Positions 11,501-22,693 of a stretch of DNA of 64,000 nucleotides are shown piece after piece; position 1 is the stretch's first letter; each line of letters starts with the position of its first letter. The position numbers and the translations under genes are program-made. Origin of the DNA: Helopsaltes ochotensis. Its lineage: Eukaryota > Chordata > Aves > Passeriformes > Locustellidae. The DNA lies in NCBI GenBank assembly GCA_013400155.1, contig VXBM01000058.1, forward strand, positions 638,398 through 702,397, written 5' to 3'. The notes beneath the pieces are model-generated. The model had not been told where the DNA came from. It made no database searches and saw only the letters and a list, made by a program, of their open reading frames with translations.

Positions 11501-14490
11501 CCAGTTATAGAGGGGGGATGAGTTCCACACTTTCAGATATGTTGCAGAAGCCCTATGCCCATCCTATGGTATTACTTCCATGGTCGTGGATGCAGCTTTG
11601 TACACTGGGGGCTGTGTACCGTGTGATGGAAGCAGTTACACATCAAAAGGCAATCCTCACTGCTCTCCAAAGCAAAGCTGAAGCGCTGTGTGCTCCCAGC
11701 CCAGAGCCCCTTCTTTACAGCCTTTGTCAGAAGCAAACCAGCTGGTGCTTCCAGTGCTGGCCCAAACTGTGACATTAACAAGTGAACTGCTGGTTACTGC
11801 TTCAGCTGTAACAGCACTGAGGATTTCAAAGCAACAGTGAAGTCATTTGAGAAGTAAAAGAGAAAACGGGCAGCAAACCCCAAAGGGGGACAATCACTTG
11901 GAAGCTTACCCTTGCCCTGCTCCCGGCTATGTTTGGAATCACTTTCTGTCAGGGCTGTTTTGAAGGGTTGAGTATGTGATTATTGCAGCCTGCCCACAGC
12001 AGCACGGGATATAAATGTATAGATGAGTTTGTGGCATTTTCATCCTTAGCTCTGCTGTGTTTTTGGTGGCTTCTGGTGACAGTGCTGTGGGTATTGAAAA
12101 GAATTGGCATGTGCCCAGCAGCTGCTGCTCTCCTGTACAGAAAACTAACAACTGCTTAGTGTTGGCAAGCTCACAAGCAGCACTGGTTTGGGAAATGTAA
12201 TAAAAGAAATACTCTAACATACACAGTCTGTTGTTCCCTTGACTTCAAAGGGAGCTGGAAGCTCAGTTCAGCCATGCACAACTCTGCTCTACTTCCACAT
12301 CACTCTTGAAAAAACAAGACAAGTATCATGCCAGTGGGAGTGTATGTCTTTGGAGACAGCAAGAAGGGATGAAAGCCAGGACCTGACAGTTGCACAGGGC
12401 TGACAAGGCTATAACACTGCCTACAGTTGTGACTTTTCAAGGTTCAGGTATCTCTGAGGATTGATCAGCCTGGTGTGTGCAGGAAAAAAAGGTGATTCAT
12501 TCACTATTAGCTAATTTATTTCTGGAAACTAATTACAGTACATTTTTAAAGTCTTCTGTAATAATATGATGGACTGCTAATTAAGTAAAAGAGCTGAAGC
12601 AGTCTGGTGAAAGATGGAGTATGATTCTGCATTGTTTTTCTTTACCCTGAGAAAAGCATGAGTGGCAGTTGTTCACAAATCTATATTACTTCTAATGACA
12701 TGGCAATTTTCAACTAGAGAAGAATAATTCAAGTAGTTGCATATTAAGGACCCCATTTTTATAAGCAACCTAATCTCTTCCCCCCCCCGAAATTTCACAT
12801 TTTGAAATGCAGATGCCCTGTTTTGTTTTTAGTGGCTGTCTGAACTGGCATTCTTACAACTCAGACTGCTTTTAGGATACATAGTATTACTCAGAATCTG
12901 CCCTACTTTCTAATAGTCACTGGACTCAACGTCTTATTTAACATACACTTCACACACTGTAGAGCTTAAATTCACTTTCCTTTCCAAGTCTGTTTCAGGG
13001 AGCAGAGAAATGAACAGTAATATTGTGTTGAATTTAGCTCAGTGTTTTTCCTCAGGCTGGCTATGTCCCTGACTTCTTCTAGAAAGGGCTGTACTACACA
13101 TTACCTTGCTGTGGACAGCTACACTCGTCTGCCTTAAATCTGGGAAGGTTCAGTGAGCTGGAAGAAAATACTTAATATTCCTTGATATCAGCACACGCCA
13201 AGGGGGTAATTTTTTTTTTCCGGCCAAACTCTGTCTCTTATATTCTCTGATGTAGCACAGAAATATGGCAGTTAATTTACAGGTTTTTATCTTGGCTGAA
13301 GGCCTCTTAAAAATGACTCTCTTATCTGTTACCCATCAAAGAGTGTCAAAGGCCAGATCCAAAGTAAGCAGATTTCTAGGGTTTGCCTTCCTTCTGTCCA
13401 GAAGTGATCCAGGGCTTGAGGACATGCCAGACAATACATAAGTTTTCAAAATTTTGCTGTTTTTATGTATGCATATAGACAAATAAAATGCAAACATAAT
13501 GCGTATATGTGATGGAGTTGCTACATAAACAAGTATGAAAAATCTAGTTATGAAAGCATTTTATTTTTGCTATAAATAAATGTAGTCCTGCAATTCTTCT
13601 GAATATGTATTTATTTTTATCATTGTGCTGGAGAACACTATTTTTTTCCACTATATATTTCTTTAACCCAATAGAAGCAGATTTTTTTTTAATTTGTCCA
13701 GCCATTGTCTGGTACAGTAATATGACTCATCCCCCAAATCCTAGGATATAGAGTAAATCATCTGCAATCCACATTTACAGCCATTCATTCTCAATAACAG
13801 TTCCAAGGAGAGCTAATCCTTTATATTTTTTTCAGGAGAAAGTGAGTGTTTTCCTTTGGAAATATCTTCACTGGTCATTGAATGCCTTTCCTGTTCACTT
13901 TTGAAAGAACACAATTAAATATCTGATTAGATCTGTCAGCACACTCAAGAGAGCAGGAAGTCATGGCTGGGCAGAAATACGTTTCTACAGCAGCAACAAC
14001 TCCTTTACTCCAGGGATCTATCAGCTACACACTGCTGCTATAACAATGAACCCAAACAAATGTTGAATGATATTTTAAATATGCTTTAATTGATGGTATT
14101 TTACTTTTCCTCAAAAGGAAAAAAATAACGTTTGCCAGCTGGGATAGTTGGGATGCTTTCCTCTGTCTGCGGGGTTGGCTTTGGTTAGAGCTGCTCAAGG
14201 AACAGTTTCCTGGCCTGGACAAATGCTCACTCCTGGCTTTTCCCTGCCTCCCTCCCAGCTGTGAGCCCTCAGACACCCTGCAATGGTGGCCATGGATGTC
14301 CCGGGATTGTGCCATGGGATCCCCTGTGCTGCACAGCTCCCTTAGCTCAGTGCCAGGACTTGGGACTGAGCTGAAAGGAGTGCGTTGGTCCTGGCTGGCT
14401 CCTTTGGTTTCCACACCACTCAGTTTGTCCTGTCCCTTCCTCCCCAAGCCAGCAACAAGCACCAGAATTCAGCCATATTAAACTGATATC
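5557..14490. other. unannotated unique DNA
   Basis: No recognisable gene or interspersed repeat in about 8.9 kb. The longest open frame is 153 codons on the minus strand (10520-10981). It lies in a GC-richer patch (about 10550-11110) and encodes nothing familiar. Short C or G runs occur near 9260, 10010, 10405 and 12781. 9585-9612 contains 'ccatggatgga' twice. 12510-12590 is AT-rich with three homeodomain-type TAATT cores. The remainder is AT-rich sequence with stops in all frames. Confidence 0.5.
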
Positions 14491-14699
14491 GGAGCAAGTC
14501 CAGAGAAGGCCACCAAGCTGATTTGAGGGATGGAGCACTTCTCCTAACAGGAGAGACTGAGAGAACTGAGATTGTTCAGCCAGAGAAGAGAGGGCTTTGG
14601 GATGATCTGATCCCTTCCAGTACATAAAGGGAGCTGACAAGAAAGTTGGAGAGAGACTCTTTACAGGAGCAGGTAGTGACAGGACAAGGGGGAACAGCA
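14491..14699 (+). mobile_element. CR1 LINE, internal fragment
   Basis: Sense-strand CR1 blocks appear in order: 'ggagcaagtccagagaaggc', 'ggatggagcacttctcct', 'gagagactgagagaactgag', 'ttcagccagagaagagaggg', 'tacataaagggagctgacaa', and 'gtgacaggacaagggggaac'. This is the part of CR1 just upstream of the piece at 5332-5556. The match ends abruptly near 14699 without the usual 3' terminal segment. The 3' end has therefore been lost by deletion or was replaced. No open reading frame for reverse transcriptase is present. Confidence 0.9.
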
Positions 14700-15074
14700 A
14701 ATGTCCATTAATTTTCTGGTGATGCTGAAGAAAGGAGGTTGACAATAAATCTACAGAGTAACTTTCTAACTAAGGGGTTTGGAACTTGTATCAAACCATT
14801 ACTAACTCTTAATTTCTACAGATGACCTTGTTTTTGGTTTGTTTTGGATGTGTCTATCTTAAATATCTATATTATTTGTTTTAGTTTTAGCTGTTTTGGG
14901 TGGTTTGGGTGCTGCATTTATGTACTACCATAACATTATAAGGTTTGTTGAAGTTGTAAAATATAGATGGATGTCAGTTACATAACCCAAAGAGTAAAAC
15001 ACCAAGTGGTTGGAAGTCTTCATTTAAGTATTCAACTCTCTCACATTTAGATTTATTTAACTTTTGAAAGAATG

Positions 15075-15118
15075 TTTTGATGATATTTTTGACCTCTTTT
15101 GATGATATTTGTGACCTC
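15075..15118. repeat. 22-bp tandem duplication, two copies
   Basis: The unit 'ttttgatgatatttttgacc' plus 'tc' occurs at 15075-15096. It is repeated at once at 15097-15118 with a single T-to-G difference. This is a short recent tandem duplication with no visible function. Confidence 0.9.
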
Positions 15119-18100
15119 TGTACATTGAAACCCATGGTAACCTTATTGCTTTACCACCTTTTACCACAGTGGTGAGTGTATCTCTGAGTATTGCTGGATA
15201 TCTGTATATGTTATCCTTAATGCATATTTAGGTTTAAATCAAATTGGATGGGGTTTGAGGTCTCTGCAGTGTGTGACATGGAGGAATTGGCCCATAGCAA
15301 GGCACATTTTTAAAGTGCTGATCATTCCCATGGTTTGTTAAGCACTCCTCAGACAAATATGCAGACACTAAACAGATTCCTGCATCTTCCTCAGACAAAT
15401 GTTGCAGCTGTTTGGAAACACACAGCAGCTGTATGTGATCCTTGAGAAAGGGAAGTGCAAGATGCCTTTTCTTTTGACTTTTCAGGGAATTCAGGGCAGG
15501 CTGCATTAAATTACACATGTTGTACTGTCATAATTTCTAATCCTCCCTGTCCAGAAATGCTTGGAGCCTTTGTTGACAGGAAAGTCAGCAGCCTTTGCTC
15601 ATTTCAGAGGCTACAACATGAGCAACCTCTAGGCTTTCTTGCTGTAGTGATGGTAAAGAGTTGTTCATCCTGTCTAGTTCTGAGATGTTTCACCCACATC
15701 AGATCTTAACTGGGTAAGTATGAAGCTCACATAAAAACCTCCTACACCTGTTGGAATACTTAAATTCCTGTCAAAAAAGGAGTGTCTGGGCATCGTAATT
15801 TCTCCTGTAGACTGACATATTGCTGAAGTCCACAGAGTATCCTGCTGATCAGGTAGTTTCCCCCACCTCTCACCTTGCAGAGGTCCTACCAGCTCATGTT
15901 TCATTCTATTTTTCAACACAGCTCCATAAGTATTTAATATTCAGGAAAGTGCAGCAGCTTCAAGAGAAAAGTGTTTCCTTACAGGTAATCTTGTGTTACC
16001 CATTCTTCCGTAGAAGCTGCTCCACTTTTCTCGATATATTCAGAATAATTATATTATTAATTATATTCAGATATATTCAGTCCTGCACAAGCCATAGTAA
16101 GGAGTTTCAGCACCCAAACTCTTAGACAAATTCACAAGCTGAAGTAATTCCCTTGGGAAATAGGAGATAACAGTCCAAACACCCATGCCCTTTATGGATC
16201 TAGAGCCTTTTTCTTTCACATTATTTTCATGCTTCTGATACCAAAGACAAACTGTGTGTTATGAGCAACAAGATTGTTATGCTCGAGTAAATGAAGCAGA
16301 GTGGATTTTGATAAGAGTTAATTATTTTAGGGAGACAAATGTGCAACATCATCAGATTTAGATAGTTCAAGAGACAAGGGAATTAACAGGATGCCTTATG
16401 AAGTGAATTAATGTACCCATCAGAAATTATTTTTTGCCTTTATTATAGTGTGTGTGCAGATTTTCAGGACTTTGATGCTATCTAGATCTATTAATCAAAT
16501 CCAAATTCACTCAAGGTGAGAAGAAGGGGAAAAGTAAAAGCCATTTCTGATTTGATATTAGTCACAAGTTCAGTGCTAAGGTCTGGTAATTATTTGAGTA
16601 GGACCTCCTTTTGCTAGCTAGTCAGGAGACATTGAATTTTATTAAATGGGATTACTGGGTCATGACATCCACTGTATTGTGAATAGCACTTGATCAAGGA
16701 GAATACAATGAAATAACCTTCAGACAAGGTTGTCAACACACAAAGACATCTTAAATGAAAAGCACTTTACTATGAAGCAAATCCAGCAAACTTCAGGAAA
16801 ATTTTCCTTTGTCTGTAAAAGAAAGATACTCAACTGCAGGCTCACAGATCAAGTTCAGAACTCAGAAAAGGGCTTCCATTTTGTATACATCAAATAGCTG
16901 CTCCACATGAGCTCAATGCAGTGAACAGTCTGGGGGTGGGCTCTGCCTGCAAGCCTGAACAGACAGCCAGCTTTGATGTCCAACTCCCAATGGGGTTTTT
17001 CTAAGGAAAACACGGGTTACATTTCCTGTCTTCTCTGCTAAAGCTGGGGTTATCACGCCCTGCTCTGCAGATCACCATTGTACCTACAGAAAGCAGGCAA
17101 AGGGATGAATAACATACTGCAAAAAGAGTAGTATATTTTTTCCTTGCCTAAAGTATTTGCTCTGTTAGACAGAACTACTTCATCTTCAGGAAACACTGGT
17201 AACAATCACTGGATGATTTTGTAAGTGTTAAGGAGAAGGCTAAGTTGAAAGTCATTTGCTGTGAGATCACAGACTCAGTTATGGGTAACAGACTGCAGTG
17301 AGTGCCCACATGACTGTCACATAACCCAAGCCACCTCTAATCCAAGTGTATTCAGGTTCCTGAATATTCCTAAAGAGACTGCCCAATGCTGGCTCGCCAT
17401 TTCCATCCAGCCAACAGCTTGAACACAGTTCATGAAACATGAAAACAATTCCTGTTGCCTCCTCTAACCCTGTATAGCATCTCTTTGTTGCTCAGTTGGG
17501 TACCAGGGCTGGGCTTTTCTTCTGGCTTCTGCAAATGGGGGGGTGACACTACCTGAGAGCAGGGAAGGGCGGGCATCATGTCAACTGAAATCCTGTGGAC
17601 CATGTGCAAATACTCTGACCACATCTCACTACAAGCCATCTGGTGTTAGATGAAGCCATAAAGGTGAATATTTTTGACACACTGCTGATGCTGAGGCTCA
17701 GGACAGGCACAATTTTCATTGCCCAATGAACTACCTCAGGCAATAATCAAACTTTGCTATGGCTGCAGTTTGGGGGCAGTGCAAAGTGGATTGCTACAGA
17801 GGTGGTGCTGCTGGAGGGGAGGCTGTGCCACAAAGAAAATTGCAACATGGATCATGAGAAAAGATTAGGCAATGCAATTCAATCATCTTCCATCAGTTGC
17901 ATGGTATGGCTGCCTATTGGATGTCAGTGGTCAGGGCAGTGTCAAATGAGTGCATTTCAGCCACGTGTGTCACTGATGAACCCAGAAACCAAAAATTCAC
18001 AGGATGTTCTGAGTATGTATGAGAAGAAATAATTTGATGTAGAATAAAATGGGCAGTAAGGAGGTGAGCAGAGAAAATAGGTTAGGAAATGTTAAAGGCC

Positions 18101-18400
18101 CTTTTCAAAGACCCATTAATAGTTCTGCTCAGGCACAACAGAGGATAGAGTGAAGTATGTGTCAGGAAGATTGAAATGAGTCACCCAGATAAAACATTGC
18201 TATGACCTAAAGCCCCATTTGGTTGCTCTTAATGGCAAAATATGCAGAGTACTTAATTTTTCCTCTCTATGGTAGTTTTGTACAACATGGAAATTGATAA
18301 GGATGATGCTGAATGGTCTTTTACCACAGTAGAAAAAGGAACAATTTCATTAATACAGTTATCATTGTGTGGGTGTAAACTGGAGTTGTTCATTTATTTG

Positions 18401-18403
<3 letters not shown>

Positions 18404-18468
<65 letters not shown>

Positions 18469-18469
18469 N

Positions 18470-18506
<37 letters not shown>
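18404..18506. repeat. very long poly-T tract with one undetermined base
   Basis: 102 T bases are interrupted only by an N at 18469. The length is at the limit of what sequencing and assembly handle well, so the true length is uncertain. As the reverse complement it could be the poly-A tail of a minus-strand retrocopy. However, the sequence to its right (18507 onward) shows no recognisable transcript end, and birds have few poly-A-tailed retrocopies because CR1 does not use poly-A. Confidence 0.9.
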
Positions 18507-18507
<1 letters not shown>

Positions 18508-20984
18508 TAAGAGCCTATGAAGTCATCCAAATATTCTTAGAAAGCAAAGAAAACAAAGCAAACCCTTAACCAAACAAAGCACTCAGGTGGAGTGAATGTT
18601 CAGTGTGCCTGGACTGGTCACATTTAACTTCAAACATCTGGTCATCTGCTTAAAGAACAGCATCAATTAAGACATCTCTTTCTATCTGTTCCTTCTTTAC
18701 TTTTCCTCCATGCAGCCTCAGGGCAAACCCTGAGAAAAATGCATAACACAAGGATGCTCAAAGCTGTGCAATTGCAGCTTTGCTTATTCGTGCAAAGATC
18801 TGGGAGCTGAGAAGGAAACCTTTTCATAAGTGGAAGCCATAATGTCAAACACAGCTGTTCCTTGTCTGTTTTTAGTGTGTAGTACCAGCCTCAATTTGTC
18901 ATGAATGTAGTTATTTCATTAGCAACTCAGAAGGTGAAATCACTCTTTCAAAGCTGAGCCTTTAAAATGAAAACATTTCAGTTCATTGCAGCCCAGAAGT
19001 CATCACAGCAATAGTGAAGCTCTCTGTGTGACAGCCTTCCTCCTCCACTGTGCTTTGGAAAGTCTGAAACCAGTTCTGTGAAGAATAGTCACCTAACCTG
19101 GTTATAAAATCCATTGCAGGGAAATGCTAATGGCTGGTAATGTGGAGGAATGAAAAGAGAAAAGGCCAATTCATGAGACAGAGCGATGGATCATGGTGTG
19201 ACACACTATTGGGACAGCAAAGGAAGGAGCTCCTCTTAGTTCTCATGGATTCAGTGATTATTTATGACTGCTAACATCCATCACCCAAAGGGCAGGGTAG
19301 TGGTGCTGGTGCTGCATCATTTCTGTGCCTATTGGGAACACACAGGAGCAGAGTGAAGAGCTGTCTGAGAGCAGATTCACACACTGATTTTTTGGACTGA
19401 CTCCTCTACCATGGCCTAGAAAAGTATTGTGTATGAAAATTATTGGTCATGGCTTTGAACTTTTAGAGGGGGGAGCTGTGATATGTGAGAAACAGGTCCA
19501 CTTGACTCTGCAATAGGCTGGGAAATAATGACATCAAGAGAATAATGCTCTGCATAGCCCACATTTCTTCCCCTGTATGTCACCTGGCCCCTTTGCCAAA
19601 ACACATGCACATAGAAGGACCATGCCAGGGCTGGCAAAAGACAAACTAAGAGAAGTAAATCTTCAGGGAAGAGATGGGATTTGACCCAGAATTAGCTCTG
19701 CCTTGCTCAGGATCACTACCCCACTGCTTTGTGACACCTTCAGGTTAGGATATAGGAGGCAAAATCAAAACCAAACCAACTTTTTCCACTTTCAAACTTT
19801 AATTGCAAGCACCCTTTATAAATGCATGGCCGTAGGTTTTGGGTGGAGGCCACAGCATGTGTAATTCAGTGTAATTTTAGGGAAGTCTGAGAAGAGAGAA
19901 TTTACTGTGGCCAAAGATTAAGGTCTTAGTGATGAATGTTGGAAATTGAAAGGAAAACAACCATTTAAAAAAAATACGCCTGCATCAACACTGCTAAATT
20001 AAAAGACTTACTAGTAACACTGAAATAACCTCATAGCCACTTACATCCAGTTAAAACAGCTTCCCTCTTTGACAGCAGCAGAATATCTGCCCTTCCTGGT
20101 AATGAGGTTCTTGCTGTGTGCTCCCTGTCTCTTGGGACTAGGATACAGCGGGTGGAAAGACGATGGCTCGGCAAAAATGACTCAGTTGTCATTTGTAAAC
20201 TGACAATTGTGTACTGGGAAACATGGAGAGCAATCCGAGTTTGCTTTGTAAACAGTGGGAAACCTCAGCAATATCTGGTGTAGCTGTTATGTAATGCCGG
20301 AGTGAGACACTGATGTCTGGGCGACGCCTGCGATACCATAGCAAACACTGAAAAACAGAAAGTCAAAGAGAAAAGGCAGTTTGAGTAAGAGGAAAAACAA
20401 GTAAAACCATAAAAAACTAGAGAATTCAGAGGCTACTCTACAGATTACTGAACAGATTATTAGTAGGTATTGAACCCAAAAAACACAAGAAGCAAGCATC
20501 GTGTACCAAGAAAAACAATTGCCCATGCTCCTTGATATGAGTCCCTTTGTGTGAGAGCTTTGGTGCACTCAGACATGGGCCAGCTGTGAGGCCAGACCAG
20601 AGCCGGCCCTGCTGCCTCGGTGCCCTCCTGCCTCCCACAGGCACCGGCACTGAGTGATGCTGCTCGGCTGCTCTGGCAGGGCTTGTCACCCAACTGTGCT
20701 GTGCCCTCTTGGTGGTGTGAAATGGCCCTGAGTTAGGTTAGGGTGCTTGGCTGTTAAACCAAACAAAACAGAAGCTTAAAAAGAAGGGAAGGAACTGAAC
20801 GTTTCTATATAAAACAGTTTTGGGAAAGCTTGTGGCAAGGGTTACTTGGAACCCTTTGAGTGAGTGAGAGCACATAGCACCCACAGGGATGCTGTTTCCC
20901 CAATGGGATATTGCAAGCGCTCCCTCTTCAGTGCTCTCTTTTTCTTACAGTAAAAATAATGAAAGTGATAATATTGAGCAGAGA

Positions 20985-21001
20985 TTTTTTTTTTTTTTTT
21001 T
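20985..21001. repeat. poly-T tract
   Basis: A run of 17 T bases lies shortly upstream of the exon-like segment at 21042-21133. It could contribute to an extended pyrimidine-rich stretch before that acceptor, but the acceptor has its own tract. Confidence 0.85.
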
Positions 21002-21041
21002 GAGTGACCAAGAGCAACCAGCAGTGCCTCTTTCATTTCAG

Positions 21042-21133
21042 AACCTACTGGGGGATCTGTCTTTGGCTTTGATATACATGGTGTGTATCACACCCCCTTC
21101 AGGGATAAGGTATTCTCATGTGCCACAGAGATG
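21042..21133 (+). other. possible small exon (splice signals only)
   Basis: A 92-nt segment is bounded on the left by a pyrimidine-rich acceptor ending 'tttcatttcag' and on the right by 'atg|gtaagtt', a near-consensus donor. Two of its three frames are open throughout. One reads NLLGDLSLALIYMVCI..., which is hydrophobic, and the other reads PTGGSVFGFDIHGVYH.... I recognise neither as a known protein. Acceptor and donor pairs of this quality occur by chance in tens of kilobases of vertebrate DNA. This is a candidate for RNA-seq or conservation checking and not a called gene. Confidence 0.15.
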
Positions 21134-22626
21134 GTAAGTTAAGTTGACAATTTCCTTTCATATTATGGTTGGCATTCTAAGTAGTTTTACCTTGTTTTAT
21201 ATTTTTGCTCACATGCTACAATTATCTGCACAGCTAAGGCTCCAAGCGTGGTAGATCAACTAAAGGTAAATCTGAAATGATTCCAGTAGGGGAGATAAAA
21301 TGCCTAGATCTGCACAATATTATGGTGTCAGTCAAAACCAGCCAGTTTTTGAGGCATGTGCAGTAAGTGGCCTTTTTTGTTATATCTCTAAAATAGAATG
21401 AGGCTCTATTTCTGTCCTGCCAGGCTCAAAAAAAAAAAATATTAGACTTTAAGTAAAGCAGAAATGAATTGCTGCTGAGCTGCTGCATTGCAGATGAGTC
21501 CATGGTTCAGTAAGTCCACGGTGAAGTGGCTGTACAGTGTTAACACTGTCTAAAAAGTAAAGCTAAAGAGATATTAAAAAAAACCTCTCAGCTTTTATTT
21601 TCTTTGAAAATCATTTTAAATTTGGGACCTAAACCTTATCTGTTAAATATGACTAAAACCAGAGTTGAAATTTTGGGGTTGTTTAATATAGGTGCAATAA
21701 GATATTAATTTGAAAGTGTGTAGACAGGAGCTCCATCTGCACGTAGTGCTCCCTCTGGCCACATGGCTTCTCGGCTGTGAGAAGAAGTAAATTGCAGCCA
21801 TTGTCATGAAACTGGATTTTTATTAACTATAGGGACAGTTCCATACATCTGATCTGCTAGGGAAATGAGTGCATGGCCACACTATTTTCTTTGAGTGAAG
21901 CTTTTGTACTGAGAATATTTCTATGGCAAAAAGAGCCTCTTTGATTTGCCTTTTCTACCTCTTGCCAATAAAAAAGCCCTTTAGAATTTCTCTGACTGTC
22001 TTTAACCCCTGTAGTCCCTTAAGGGCTTCCTGGAATGACCTCTTCTAGAAAGCACCTCCAAAGGTGATCATGAGCTGTAAATTAAATTACTTTTGAGTTT
22101 CATTATTTCTATCTCATTGACATTTTCAGCAATGATTAATTAAGTATGGTTTGAACCAAAAACTGAGCCATAACGCAGGGTCCTTTCCAGGAAAAAATCA
22201 TGGCACCAATTTCTCAAGATTGAAATTGTAGAAGAGAGTAACAGATGTTTAAATTGCTATTCTTCTGTGAGGACCTGCACATCCATACCACGTGTTGAAA
22301 ATTCCCATTTCTTTTTGATTTGGCTCTCACTTGTCTTGAATGATCAGAATAACTTTTGTATCTGATCCATCAATGATTATGCATACACTGTAACTGTGCT
22401 ATTGCTTCCATTGTTTCTTTGGTTCCTGGTTACTATTAGACTAAAAAATTCCAATTTTGCAATTATTTTTAGTAGCTAGAGAGGTTAGTCATGGCTAAAT
22501 CTTACTTTTCGTGGCTTTGTAAGTCATTCCTAATGTTGTGATAGCCTTCCCAAGCTGATGACTTTAAAACAATAGTACTGTACTGCACACTGAGAGTCCC
22601 ATGCAAGCTTCCTCTGACTCATGATG

Positions 22627-22662
22627 NNNNNNNNNNNNNNNNNNNNNNNNNNNNNNNNNNNN
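22627..22662. other. assembly gap (36 N)
   Basis: Thirty-six undetermined bases sit directly against a 29-base A run on the right. The gap probably reflects failure to read through a homopolymer, so its length may be estimated rather than measured. Confidence 0.97.

Positions 22663-22691
<29 letters not shown>
22663..22691. repeat. poly-A tract abutting the gap
   Basis: 29 consecutive A bases directly follow the gap, so the full tract may be longer. No retroelement body is visible to its left before the gap. Confidence 0.95.

Positions 22692-22693
<2 letters not shown>

Larger units (their letters stand above)
14700..22626. other. unannotated unique DNA up to the assembly gap
   Basis: No recognisable gene. 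Contained simple-sequence features and the exon-like segment at 21042-21133 are listed separately. 16260-16430 and 22080-22150 are AT-rich with TTAATTA-type cores. 20570-20700 is a GC-rich patch with a 7-bp hairpin (20618-20624 against 20640-20646). The rest shows stops in all frames and no repeat that I recognise. Confidence 0.5.

Noticed and set aside
18369..18569. open frame of mostly phenylalanine
   Set aside because: Pure translation of the poly-T tract.
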